This document shows, in pieces, positions 8,439 through 17,604 of a stretch of DNA of 38,254 bases. This DNA comes from Oscillospiraceae bacterium (GTDB lineage Bacteria > Bacillota > Clostridia > Oscillospirales > Ruminococcaceae). The stretch spans positions 1 to 38,254 of the forward strand of contig JAFLUF010000005.1 in the NCBI GenBank assembly GCA_022508925.1, written 5' to 3'. Each line of letters opens with the position of its first letter. The first letter of the stretch is position 1. The position numbers and the translations under genes are program-made. The notes beneath the pieces are model-generated. The model did no database searches. It was not told where the DNA came from and saw only the letters and a program-made list of their open reading frames with translations.

Positions 8439-9346
8439 GGCTGTACCTGTCCGACAATTTCGGACAAGGACTTTATCTCGTTTTCTTCCATATATTCTTC
8501 TATCCCGTCTATTACTTTAAGCGGAGAATACGGGTCGGTAAATATCGCTGTTCCCATCTGCACCGCCGACGCTCCCGCAAGCATCATCTCGATAGCGTCC
8601 TCCGCGGTTGAGATCCCGCCCATGCCGATTATCGGTATCTTTACCGCCTTATAACACTGCCATACCATTCTCACCGCTACGGGGAAAACCGCGGGTCCGC
8701 TCAAACCGCCCATGTTGTTTTTAAGAATGGGTCTGCGCGTCTTTACATCTATTCTCATTCCCAACAGCGTGTTTATAAGCGAAACGCAGTCCGCACCCTC
8801 GGCTTCCGCCGCTTTTGCTATCTCCGTAATATCCGTAACATTAGGCGTAAGCTTTACGATAAGCGGTTTTTTCGTGGCTCTGCGTACAGCCGAAGTGACC
8901 GAAGCCGCCCCCTCGCGCGAGATGCCCCACGAGGCCCCGCCCTGCTTTACATTCGGACAGGAGATGTTAAGCTCTATCATATCAACGTCCGACGCGTCCA
9001 ATACCTCAGCCGCCGCGACATAATCGTCAATAGTCGCGCCCGCGACGTTTGCAATGATCACGTTTCCCTCTTCCTTCAGGGTAGGGAGATAGTATTCCAC
9101 AAAGCCGTGAACGCCGATGTTCTGAAGTCCTACCGAATTTAAAATTCCCGAATAGCTTTCGGCAATTCTCGGCGGAGGATTTCCGAGCTTCGGCTCAATG
9201 GTCATACCCTTGCACGAGATGCCGCCGAGCTTTGACAGCGGGTAAAGGTCGGTATAGCATTCGCCGTTTCCGTAGGTTCCGGAGGCGGCGATAACGGGAT
9301 TAGGAAACTCGACTCCCGCGATCTTTACGGACATATCAACCACCAA
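8432..9346 (-). CDS. pyrD: Dihydroorotate dehydrogenase B, catalytic subunit
   Basis: 304 aa; NPVIAASGTYGNG, ELNISCPNVKQGG, VKLTPNVTDI, GMGGISTAEDAIEMMLAGASAVQMGTA. Start ambiguous (TTG 9346, GTG 9343 or ATG 9334). Confidence 0.94.
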   Translation of the reverse strand: MVVDMSVKIAGVEFPNPVIAASGTYGNGECYTDLYPLSKLGGISCKGMTIEPKLGNPPPRIAESYSGILNSVGLQNIGVHGFVEYYLPTLKEEGNVIIANVAGATIDDYVAAAEVLDASDVDMIELNISCPNVKQGGASWGISREGAASVTSAVRRATKKPLIVKLTPNVTDITEIAKAAEAEGADCVSLINTLLGMRIDVKTRRPILKNNMGGLSGPAVFPVAVRMVWQCYKAVKIPIIGMGGISTAEDAIEMMLAGASAVQMGTAIFTDPYSPLKVIDGIEEYMEENEIKSLSEIVGQVQPW

Positions 9347-10109
9347 GCTTCACCTCCTCGGCATTAAATACAGGCCCGTCCTTGCAGACGCGCGCATAGT
9401 GCTCCTCGCCGTTTCTTACGGTCATACACGAGCATACAACACAAGCTCCCACTCCGCAGCCCATGCGCTGTTCGAGCGAAACCTGACACGGCACGTCATA
9501 CTGTTCGCAGGTCTTTATGATCGCCTTTATCATAGGCTCGGGACCGCACGCGCACACCAGCGCGTAATTTCCGCTTTTCAGCTCTTCTTCAAGCGGAGAA
9601 GTCACGACTCCATGCACTCCCACGCTTCCGTCGTCGGTGCAGAGGATCGTTTTCGTACCGAATTCCTCAAACTCGTCGTTGAGGATAATTCTCGTATAAT
9701 CTCTAAAGCCGAGTATCGCCGTACACAGCGAGCTTGTTTCGCGGGCTATCTCAAGCAGCGGCGGCACTCCTATCCCTCCGCCTACGACGATTATTTTCTT
9801 CCCTTCGGGAATCTTAAAGCCCCGTCCGAGAGGCGCAAGAACGTCGAGCGAATCACCCTCGGAATGCTGTGCGAGAGCGTACGTTCCCTTTCCCCTTACC
9901 TCAAACACAAACCTCAGCGTTCCGCGCTCTCTGTCAATTTCACAGATAGAGATCGGCCGACGAAGCGTAAAGCCGGGGATACCGATATTGGCGAACTGCC
10001 CCGCCTCGGCCTCGTCCGCAAGCTCGGGCGCGTCGATTATTACCGAGTAAATTCCCTTTGCGAGAGTGCGCTTTTCAATTATGGGATATTTTCCGCAAAA
10101 AAAACTCAT
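9336..10109 (-). CDS. pyrK: Dihydroorotate dehydrogenase B, electron transfer subunit
   Basis: 257 aa; FTLRRPISI, VVGGGIGVPPLLEIAR, C-terminal 2Fe-2S cluster MGCGVGACVVCSC. Confidence 0.93.
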   Translation of the reverse strand: MSFFCGKYPIIEKRTLAKGIYSVIIDAPELADEAEAGQFANIGIPGFTLRRPISICEIDRERGTLRFVFEVRGKGTYALAQHSEGDSLDVLAPLGRGFKIPEGKKIIVVGGGIGVPPLLEIARETSSLCTAILGFRDYTRIILNDEFEEFGTKTILCTDDGSVGVHGVVTSPLEEELKSGNYALVCACGPEPMIKAIIKTCEQYDVPCQVSLEQRMGCGVGACVVCSCMTVRNGEEHYARVCKDGPVFNAEEVKLGG

Positions 10110-10657
10110 TTCTTCTCCTTCTTTTCATCAGCCTCTGCAACGTCGGAGCTTATGAAAACAGTATTGCTTTTTTTATTATCCGTCTTTGTAAGCGAGGTTA
10201 TTCTGTGCGCCGAAAAGCGGATTATTATAACTAATATCAGCGCGCAGAGAACAAACGTAACGCTGAAAAAGCTCTTTTCCAGACCCAACAGCCGCTCTTC
10301 GACGATAAACTCCGCCTCTATCGCCGAAAACAGAAGCGGGAGCTTGCAAAGAGAGACCGCAAACACAAACCAATCAAACACGCTCTGCGCGTTGTCTTTG
10401 GTTATATTATACTTCTCAAAACGGCGGCTTTTAAGGGTCACAACAATGTAGATCAAAATAACCGCCGCGCATACCGCGGGAAAGACCCACAGCGAGATAA
10501 GGTCCATCCGAGCCATTTCAAGCTGAATTTCCGGGTGAGCCGAAGAAAAGCTTGCCGCCGAGATAGCCGAAAACGCCGCCATTGCGAGGGAAATAATATC
10601 GCTGATGATCCGCGCGGGCTTAAAGGAATATTTTACAGTATGATTTCCGATCTTCAT
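10106..10657 (-). CDS. Hypothetical multi-pass membrane protein inside pyr operon
   Basis: 183 aa, about four hydrophobic segments; 4-bp overlap with pyrK and 3-bp gap to carB. Confidence 0.75.
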   Translation of the reverse strand: MKIGNHTVKYSFKPARIISDIISLAMAAFSAISAASFSSAHPEIQLEMARMDLISLWVFPAVCAAVILIYIVVTLKSRRFEKYNITKDNAQSVFDWFVFAVSLCKLPLLFSAIEAEFIVEERLLGLEKSFFSVTFVLCALILVIIIRFSAHRITSLTKTDNKKSNTVFISSDVAEADEKKEKK

Positions 10658-10660
10658 TTC

Positions 10661-13600
10661 TTAAATTTTAGTAATATCCACAAGCTCTACGCCGTCAATG
10701 CTTCTGTTCGCTTCGAGACAGTCGAGCAGAGCGCTTGCGGTATCTATCGCCGTAAGGCAGACGATAGAACGTTCTACCGCCTTTCTCCTCATTCTCACGC
10801 TGTCGAGCGAGGGCTTTCTTCCGGTTTCCGAGGTGGACACAACATAGCTCACCGCGCCGCTTTCAAGCAGGGAGATAACGTTCGGCTGCTGCTCTTCGTG
10901 TATTCTGTAAACGTGGTTTGCGGCTATCATGTTTCTGTTTAACACAGAAGCCGTACCGCCCGTCGCGTAAACGGTAAAGCCGAGGTCCTCAAATCTTGAG
11001 GCAATTTCTATGATCTCGTTCTTATCGCTGTCGCGCACGGAGATAAGAACTCCGTATGTTCCGTCGGGAGAATCGGGATTTTTGCCGTCGCTCGGGTGGC
11101 AGAACTTATAGCCCGCCGCCGTAAGACCCTTGTAAATTGCTTCGCCGAATGTCTTGGCTATTCCGAGGCATTCGCCCGTAGACTTCATTTCGGGGCCGAG
11201 CTGATTGTCAACATCGTGCAGCTTTTCAAAGCTGAACACGGGGACTTTTACCGCCACATACTCGGCGTTGGGATAAAGTCCGCTCGTATAGCCCATGTCC
11301 TTCAGCTTTTTGCCGAGGATAATCTTTGTCGCGAGGTCTACCATAGGCACGCCCGTAACCTTGCTGATATACGGCACTGTTCTCGAAGAGCGCGGATTTA
11401 CCTCTATTACATAGACCTCGTGGTTGTAAACAACGTATTGGATATTTACAAGACCGATAACGTGCAGAGCCTTCGCTAACTTTTCGGTGTAGTCTATTAT
11501 TACCTTCTTTATGTGCGGCGTAAGATTCTGCGAGGGATAAATGGAAATACTGTCGCCGCTGTGGATTCCCGCGCGCTCGACGTGCTCCATAATACCCGGT
11601 ATTACAAAATCCTCGCCGTCGCAGATAGCGTCTACCTCTACCTCCGTGCCCATCATGTACTTGTCTATAAGCACGGGATTTTCAAGCTCGTGCGAGGTGA
11701 TTATCGCCATATATTCCGAAACGTCGCTGTCGCCGTGTGCTATTATCATATTCTGTCCGCCAAGAACATATGACGGACGGAGCAGAACGGGATAGCCGAG
11801 TTTATTCGCGGCTTTGAGCGCTTCCTCTGTCGTAAACACCGTTTCTCCCTGCGGACGGGGAATATTGCACTTTTCGAGCAGCTCGTCAAACAGCTCTCTG
11901 TCCTCCGCCGCGTCAATGTCTGCGGCCTGTGTTCCGAGGATACGCACTCCCATTTCCGTGAGGTGTTTCGTAAGCTTTATCGCCGTCTGACCGCCGAACT
12001 GCACCACGCAGCCATATGGCTTTTCCGTTTCGATAAGCGCCTCGACGTCCTCTTTGGTAAGCGGGTCGAAATACAGGCGCGTGCCCGTGTCGAAATCGGT
12101 GGAAACAGTTTCGGGGTTGTTGTTGCAGATGATAGCCTCGCAGCCCTCTTCTTTCAGCGTCCATACGCAATGAACGGAGCAATAGTCAAACTCTATTCCC
12201 TGTCCTATTCTGATAGGACCGCTTCCGAAAACGATGACCTTTTTCTTATCCGAGGGGTGCTGTTCGATAAATTCCTTTGCCTCGTTTTCCTCGTCGAAAT
12301 CGTTGTAGAAATAAGGGGTATCAGCCGAAAACTCCGCCGCGCAGGTATCGACCATTTTATAAACGGCGAGCCTGCGGCTTATGTTCCTGTCCGCGAGCTT
12401 CTGCCCCGAAAGTCTCTCGATCGTGCTGTCAAGATAGCAGTACTTTTTCGCGAGGTCGTATTTTTCCTGGGTAAGCCCGCCCTCCGCTAAAAGCTTTTCA
12501 AGCTCGGCGAGGTTTTTCAGCTTTGCGATAAACCACTTGTCTATTTTCGTTATGTCGTGGATATCATCAACGGATATCCCGCGCTTGAGTGCCTCAAACA
12601 CGCAAAACGCCCTGTCAACATCAACATCATACAGCTTTTCGCGCACCTGCTCGTCCGAAAGCTCGGTAAACTCGCGCTTTGTGAGTGTGTCCATGCCAAG
12701 CTCTATCGAGCGCACAGCCTTTATCATTCCCGCCTCGAATGAGGGCGCGATAGCCATGATCTCGCCCGTCGCCTTCATCTGAGTACCAAGCGTTTTCTTT
12801 GCGTAAACAAACTTGTCAAACGGCCACTTCGGGAATTTTACCACAAGATAATCAAGAGCAGGCTCAAAGCAGGCGTAGGTCTTTCCCGTCACTTGATTTA
12901 TTATCTCGTCGAGCGTATATCCCACCGCGATACGCGCCGCGACCTTGGCTATCGGATAACCCGTCGCCTTGGACGCGAGCGCCGACGAGCGCGACACACG
13001 CGGGTTTACCTCAATTACCGCGTACTCAAAGCTGTCGGGCTTTAACGCGAACTGACAGTTACAGCCGCCCTCAACCTTAAGCGCCTGAATTATATCCAGC
13101 GCGGCGGTGCGGAGCATCTGATATTCTTTATCCGCAAGCGTAACGGTAGGAGCTACTACGATAGAATCTCCCGTATGTACTCCCACAGGGTCGAAGTTTT
13201 CCATAGAGCATACGGTGATAACGTTGCCCTTGCGGTCGCGCATTACCTCAAACTCTACCTCTTTCCAGCCCGAGATGCACTTTTCCACAAGTATCTGAGT
13301 TATCGGCGAGAGTCTCAGTCCGTTTGTCGCTATTTCGTGAAGCTCCTCGCGCGTCTCCGCGATACCGCCGCCCGTGCCGCCCAATGTAAACGCGGGGCGC
13401 ACTATCACGGGATAGCCTATCTCCTCCGCGAACGCCATTGCGTCCTCAAGGTTTTCAACGACCTTTGAGGGAATACACGGCTGTCCTATCTCCTCCATTG
13501 TATCCTTAAACGCCTGTCTGTCCTCGGCTTTGTGGATAGTCTCGGGATTGGAGCCTAACAGCTTTACGCCGTGCTCTTCAAGATATCCGCTCTCGGCAAG

Positions 13601-13903
13601 CTGCATAGAAAGCGTAAGTGCTGTCTGTCCGCCCAGGTTTGAAACAACGCTGTCGGGCTTTTCTATCTCAATAACGCGCTTTACAACGTCCAGCGTGAGC
13701 GGCTCTATATATATCTTGTCCGCCATGTGCTTGTCCGTCATTATCGTCGCGGGGTTGGAGTTTATCAGCACGACCTCGAGTCCCTCCTGTTTGAGGGCGC
13801 GGCACGCCTGCGTTCCCGCATAGTCAAACTCCGCAGCCTGACCTATAACGATAGGACCCGAGCCGATTACCAAAACCTTTTTTATATCACTTCTTAACGG
13901 CAT
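10661..13903 (-). CDS. carB: Carbamoyl-phosphate synthase large subunit
   Basis: 1080 aa; VLVIGSGPIVIGQAAEFDYAGTQA, two ATP-grasp halves, C-terminal MGS-like domain. Confidence 0.97.
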   Translation of the reverse strand: MPLRSDIKKVLVIGSGPIVIGQAAEFDYAGTQACRALKQEGLEVVLINSNPATIMTDKHMADKIYIEPLTLDVVKRVIEIEKPDSVVSNLGGQTALTLSMQLAESGYLEEHGVKLLGSNPETIHKAEDRQAFKDTMEEIGQPCIPSKVVENLEDAMAFAEEIGYPVIVRPAFTLGGTGGGIAETREELHEIATNGLRLSPITQILVEKCISGWKEVEFEVMRDRKGNVITVCSMENFDPVGVHTGDSIVVAPTVTLADKEYQMLRTAALDIIQALKVEGGCNCQFALKPDSFEYAVIEVNPRVSRSSALASKATGYPIAKVAARIAVGYTLDEIINQVTGKTYACFEPALDYLVVKFPKWPFDKFVYAKKTLGTQMKATGEIMAIAPSFEAGMIKAVRSIELGMDTLTKREFTELSDEQVREKLYDVDVDRAFCVFEALKRGISVDDIHDITKIDKWFIAKLKNLAELEKLLAEGGLTQEKYDLAKKYCYLDSTIERLSGQKLADRNISRRLAVYKMVDTCAAEFSADTPYFYNDFDEENEAKEFIEQHPSDKKKVIVFGSGPIRIGQGIEFDYCSVHCVWTLKEEGCEAIICNNNPETVSTDFDTGTRLYFDPLTKEDVEALIETEKPYGCVVQFGGQTAIKLTKHLTEMGVRILGTQAADIDAAEDRELFDELLEKCNIPRPQGETVFTTEEALKAANKLGYPVLLRPSYVLGGQNMIIAHGDSDVSEYMAIITSHELENPVLIDKYMMGTEVEVDAICDGEDFVIPGIMEHVERAGIHSGDSISIYPSQNLTPHIKKVIIDYTEKLAKALHVIGLVNIQYVVYNHEVYVIEVNPRSSRTVPYISKVTGVPMVDLATKIILGKKLKDMGYTSGLYPNAEYVAVKVPVFSFEKLHDVDNQLGPEMKSTGECLGIAKTFGEAIYKGLTAAGYKFCHPSDGKNPDSPDGTYGVLISVRDSDKNEIIEIASRFEDLGFTVYATGGTASVLNRNMIAANHVYRIHEEQQPNVISLLESGAVSYVVSTSETGRKPSLDSVRMRRKAVERSIVCLTAIDTASALLDCLEANRSIDGVELVDITKI

Positions 13904-13942
13904 AGATATCTCCTTTGTGTTTTATTATGTTCTACACTTTGC

Positions 13943-15040
13943 TCATGCCTTGTTTTCTTCCATAAGATTTATAAACTCATCGAAAAGATACGACGTATCG
14001 TGCGGCCCTCCGCACGCCTCGGGGTGGAACTGCACGGTAAACGCGGGCGCGTTTGTATATCTCACGCCCTCGCAGGTGCCGTCGTTGCCGTTGATATGCG
14101 AGACCGCGCCGACTTCCGCGGGCACGCTGTCTCCGATGACCGCGTAGCCGTGGTTCTGAGAGGTGATGTATGTCTTATCCCGCGCGATGTCCTTTACGGG
14201 CTGATTTCCGCCGCGGTGACCGTATTTGAGCTTTTCGGTCTTGGCGCCGTTTGCGAGCGCCAAGAGCTGATGTCCCAGACATATCCCGAACGTCGGTATT
14301 TTCGCCGAAACAAGCTCGCGCAGTGTTTGTATCGACCCTACATTGTCCGCGGGGTCGCCGGGGCCGTTTGACAGCATTATGCCGTCGGGATTTGCCGCCT
14401 TTATCTCCTCGGGAGTCGCGTTGTACGGCATTACCGTGACATTACAGCCGCGCTTTACAAGCTCCCTGCGTATGTTGTACTTATAGCCGTAATCCATAAG
14501 AACAACATTGTACTTCGCGTTTTCGGCGGTGAAAATTTCCTTTTCCTTTACCGAAACTTTAGGCACGACCTCGCCGACCTTATACGCCTTTATTTCTTTC
14601 AAAAGCTCGTCCTTGTCGAACTCGCCGCTTATTATCGCTCCGTTCATAACGCCGCTTTCGCGGATAATCCTCGTAAGGCGGCGCGTGTCGATATCACATA
14701 TCCCTATAATGCCGAACGATTTTAGGTAGCTGTCCAGATCTCCCTCACAGCGAAAGTTTGACGGGACCTCGCAGTACTCTCTCACGATATATCCCGAAAC
14801 TGCGCTTGTTTTGCTTTCGGGGTCGATATTATTCACGCCGTAATTTCCTATCAGCGGAAAGGTCTGCGTAACTATCTGCCCGCAATAGCTCGAGTCGGTA
14901 AGGGTCTCCTGATAGCCCGTCATCGCCGTTGTAAAGACTATCTCGCCGACTGTCTTTCCCTCCGCGCCGAAGCCCTTTCCCTCGAAAACCGTTCCGTCGG
15001 CAAGGATCAGCGCCGCTTTTCTTTTGTTCTCAAAAATCAT
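13943..15040 (-). CDS. carA: Carbamoyl-phosphate synthase small subunit
   Basis: 365 aa; FTTAMTGYQETLTDSSY, LSNGPGDP, FGICLGHQLLALA, FHPEACGGP. Confidence 0.96.
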   Translation of the reverse strand: MIFENKRKAALILADGTVFEGKGFGAEGKTVGEIVFTTAMTGYQETLTDSSYCGQIVTQTFPLIGNYGVNNIDPESKTSAVSGYIVREYCEVPSNFRCEGDLDSYLKSFGIIGICDIDTRRLTRIIRESGVMNGAIISGEFDKDELLKEIKAYKVGEVVPKVSVKEKEIFTAENAKYNVVLMDYGYKYNIRRELVKRGCNVTVMPYNATPEEIKAANPDGIMLSNGPGDPADNVGSIQTLRELVSAKIPTFGICLGHQLLALANGAKTEKLKYGHRGGNQPVKDIARDKTYITSQNHGYAVIGDSVPAEVGAVSHINGNDGTCEGVRYTNAPAFTVQFHPEACGGPHDTSYLFDEFINLMEENKA

Positions 15041-15093
15041 TTTGTTCCTCCGGTATTGAGAATTTCCCGCCCGTTTATCTCTCTGTTATGTAT

Positions 15094-16032
15094 TTACTCC
15101 TGCTCGGCTGTTATCTTTCCGACAAAGCCCATTATCTCGTCGCGCATACGGATAGCCTCGCGGCGCGCCGCCAGAGCGTACTCGCGCTCGTCGCACTTTT
15201 CCTTCTGATACGCGCACATAATTCCGCGCGAGCTGTTTACTATACCGCCAAGCCCGTTTTTATCAAACGCCGCGGCGATGTCCTTTGCCGTCGCTCCCTG
15301 CGCTCCATAGCCGGGAATTAGGAAAAACGTGTGCGGAAGAATTTCTCTCAGGCGCTTTATCTGCTCGGGATATGTCGCTCCCACAACGGCTCCCACGCCG
15401 CTGTAGCCGTACACTCCCGGAAGCTCCTCGCCCCACTTTTCGCACATTTTTCCCATATACTCGTAGATCGGTATTCCGTCCACAAGCTTATCCTGAAGCT
15501 CGCCGCTTGACGGATTTGAGGTTTTCACAAGCACGAAAATTCCCTTGTCGTTTTCAAGACAGGTCTTTATCAGCGGCTTTATCCCGTCGCTTCCGAGATA
15601 ACCGTTTACCGTCAGCGCGTCGCCCAAAAACGGCTCGTGCTCCTCCGCGCCTACCTTCACTTTGCCGAGATGCGCCGCGGCGTAGGCTTCCATGGTCGTA
15701 CCGATATCGTTGCGCTTTCCGTCGGTTATCACGTACATTCCCTTTTGGCGCGCGTATTCCTGGGTTTTATACAGCACCTTCATTCCAAACGGGCCGTACA
15801 TCTCATAGTACGCCGCCTGCGGCTTTACCGCGGGAACTATATCGCAAAGCGCGTCGATAAGCCCCTTGTTGAATTCAAGCAGCGCCTTTGCCGCGCCTTT
15901 CAGCGTCTCGCCGTATTTTTCAAAGCACTTTTCCCTGATATACTCGGGAACATAGTCGAGCTTAGGGTCAAGTCCCGCGACGGTGGGATTCTGCGTCTGC
16001 TCGATTTTTTCGATAAGTCTGTCAAGTGACAT
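15094..16032 (-). CDS. pyrF: Orotidine 5'-phosphate decarboxylase (long, PyrF type 2)
   Basis: NPTVAGLDPKLDYVPEY, VITDGKRNDIGTT. ATG at 16032 is preferred over the listed TTG at 16056 because GAAAGGACGG precedes it. Confidence 0.92.
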   Translation of the reverse strand: MSLDRLIEKIEQTQNPTVAGLDPKLDYVPEYIREKCFEKYGETLKGAAKALLEFNKGLIDALCDIVPAVKPQAAYYEMYGPFGMKVLYKTQEYARQKGMYVITDGKRNDIGTTMEAYAAAHLGKVKVGAEEHEPFLGDALTVNGYLGSDGIKPLIKTCLENDKGIFVLVKTSNPSSGELQDKLVDGIPIYEYMGKMCEKWGEELPGVYGYSGVGAVVGATYPEQIKRLREILPHTFFLIPGYGAQGATAKDIAAAFDKNGLGGIVNSSRGIMCAYQKEKCDEREYALAARREAIRMRDEIMGFVGKITAEQE

Positions 16033-16065
16033 AAGTTCCGTCCTTTCTGTGTTCAATAATTTTTG

Positions 16066-17340
16066 TCAGGCATTGTCCTCGTAAACGATCTCCCCGTCAA
16101 CTATCGTCATCTTCACTCTGCCTTTAAGCGTCATTCCTTTAAAGCAAGTGTTCTCCGACTTCGAGTGCAGCTTTTCGGGGTCTACTTTCCATTCCTCGTT
16201 CAGATCGACCACCGCGATATCCGCAGGCTCGCCCGCCGAAAGGCTTCCGCCCGATATCCCGAGTATCCTTCGGGGATTTACGCACATAAGCCTTACTATC
16301 TTGCTCAACGACACCTTCTCTGTGTGATAAAGCGCGGTAAGCGTAGCCGCAAGCGAAGTCTCAAGACCGATAACGCCGTTGGGCGCGGTTTCAAAATCCG
16401 CTTTTTCCTCGGGAGCGTGCGGCGCGTGGTCTGTAACTATACAGTCCACCACGTCGGCGCATATCGCCTCAATTACCGCCTCAACGTCCGCCTTTGTCCT
16501 CAGCGGCGGATTCATGCGATAGTCCGCGTCGCGCTTTCTCAGCTTTTCGTCTGTCAGCATGAAATAGTGCGGAGCCGTCTCGCAGGTCACCATTACCCCT
16601 TGGTCCTGTGCTGTCTTTATCAGCCTCAGACTCGTGGCTGTGGAAACATGGCAGATATGTACCGGCATTTCAAGGTCGCCCGCCAATACAAGCTCCCTTG
16701 CCGTTGAGATATCCTCGGACAGCCTGTGCATTCCCTTTACGCCGAGCAGCTTTGAGACCTCGCCGCTGTTCATTATGCCGCCGTCTATTATGTCTAAATC
16801 CTCGCAGTGAGAAACCACTCTCAACCCCGCATAGTGTGCCTTTACAAGCGCCTGAGCCATAAGCCGCGCGTTTCTCACGGGCTTTCCGTCGTCCGATACC
16901 GCCACGCACCCGGCCTTTTTGAGTGCCTCAAAGTCGCACAGCTTTTCTCCTTTAAGCCCCTTTGTTATACAGCCCGTGGGATAGACCTTTATCTTTGCCT
17001 GCTTTGCTTTTTGCAGGATATATTTAACGGTTTTTATGGTGTCAACAGGCGGCGTTGTATTAGGCATACACAGCACCGCCGTTACTCCGCCCGCCGCCGC
17101 TGCCTCCGAGCCGCTTATGATGTCTTCTTTGTGGGTCTGTCCCGGGTCGCGGAAATGAACGTGCATATCGCATATTCCCGGAATAACCGCCTTTTTTTTG
17201 CAGTCCACCGTTTTGTCGGCTTTATCCCTGATGTTCTTGGCGCGCTTTACAATAACGCCGTTGTCGATAAGCAGATCGCAAACGCCCTCAAATCCGTTGG
17301 CGCTGTCAACAACATATCCGTTTTTCAGCAGAAGCGACAT
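16066..17340 (-). CDS. pyrC: Dihydroorotase
   Basis: 424 aa; DMHVHFRDPGQTHKEDI, MNPPLRTKAD, IVTDHAPHAPEEK. Confidence 0.95.
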   Translation of the reverse strand: MSLLLKNGYVVDSANGFEGVCDLLIDNGVIVKRAKNIRDKADKTVDCKKKAVIPGICDMHVHFRDPGQTHKEDIISGSEAAAAGGVTAVLCMPNTTPPVDTIKTVKYILQKAKQAKIKVYPTGCITKGLKGEKLCDFEALKKAGCVAVSDDGKPVRNARLMAQALVKAHYAGLRVVSHCEDLDIIDGGIMNSGEVSKLLGVKGMHRLSEDISTARELVLAGDLEMPVHICHVSTATSLRLIKTAQDQGVMVTCETAPHYFMLTDEKLRKRDADYRMNPPLRTKADVEAVIEAICADVVDCIVTDHAPHAPEEKADFETAPNGVIGLETSLAATLTALYHTEKVSLSKIVRLMCVNPRRILGISGGSLSAGEPADIAVVDLNEEWKVDPEKLHSKSENTCFKGMTLKGRVKMTIVDGEIVYEDNA

Positions 17341-17371
17341 AAGCTCTCCTTTTCAAATCAAACCCTGTTGT

Positions 17372-17400
17372 ATAAAATAAAAGCCGCAGCAAAGCGGCAC
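17372..17400 (-). terminator. Leader terminator/attenuator hairpin upstream of pyrC
   Basis: Minus strand GCCGC TTTGCT GCGGC TTTTATTTTA, between the promoter and the pyrC SD. Confidence 0.6.
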
Positions 17401-17450
17401 AACACTAATCTCCGATAATATAGCGCGCAAAGCCGCAATTACCACTCTTT

Positions 17451-17479
17451 ATTATAATATATTTACGCCGTCTTGTCAA
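17451..17479 (-). promoter_or_regulatory. Consensus promoter of the pyr operon
   Basis: Minus strand TTGACA (17474-17479) - 17 nt - TATAAT (17451-17456). Confidence 0.8.
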
Positions 17480-17493
17480 GGGGATTTTTACTT

Positions 17494-17528
17494 TTAGAGG
17501 TTAGAAGTAAGAAGTTAGAAATTAAAAC
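17494..17528. repeat. Heptamer tandem repeat (TTAGAAG-type, about 4-5 units)
   Basis: ttagagg ttagaag taagaag ttagaaa ttaaaac read directly. Confidence 0.75.
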
Positions 17529-17567
17529 CCGATACTGACTTTTTGTTTCTGCTCCCCCGATTGCTAA

Positions 17568-17592
17568 TAAAAACGCTCCCGAAAAGGGAGCG
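17568..17592 (-). terminator. Intrinsic terminator of lipoprotein gene
   Basis: Minus strand CGCTCCC TTTTC GGGAGCG TTTTTATT, 12 nt after the stop codon. Confidence 0.8.
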
Positions 17593-17604
17593 CTTTGTAA
17601 AATA

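Noticed and set aside
9399-10451. 350-aa plus-strand ORF opposite pyrK and membrane ORF
   Set aside because: Spans two real minus-strand genes in antisense; no SD or domain signal.
17341-17460. PyrR-type binding loop or T-box in the pyr leader
   Set aside because: No PyrR anti-antiterminator consensus and no T-box UGGN sequence/specifier architecture seen; only a generic attenuator is supported.
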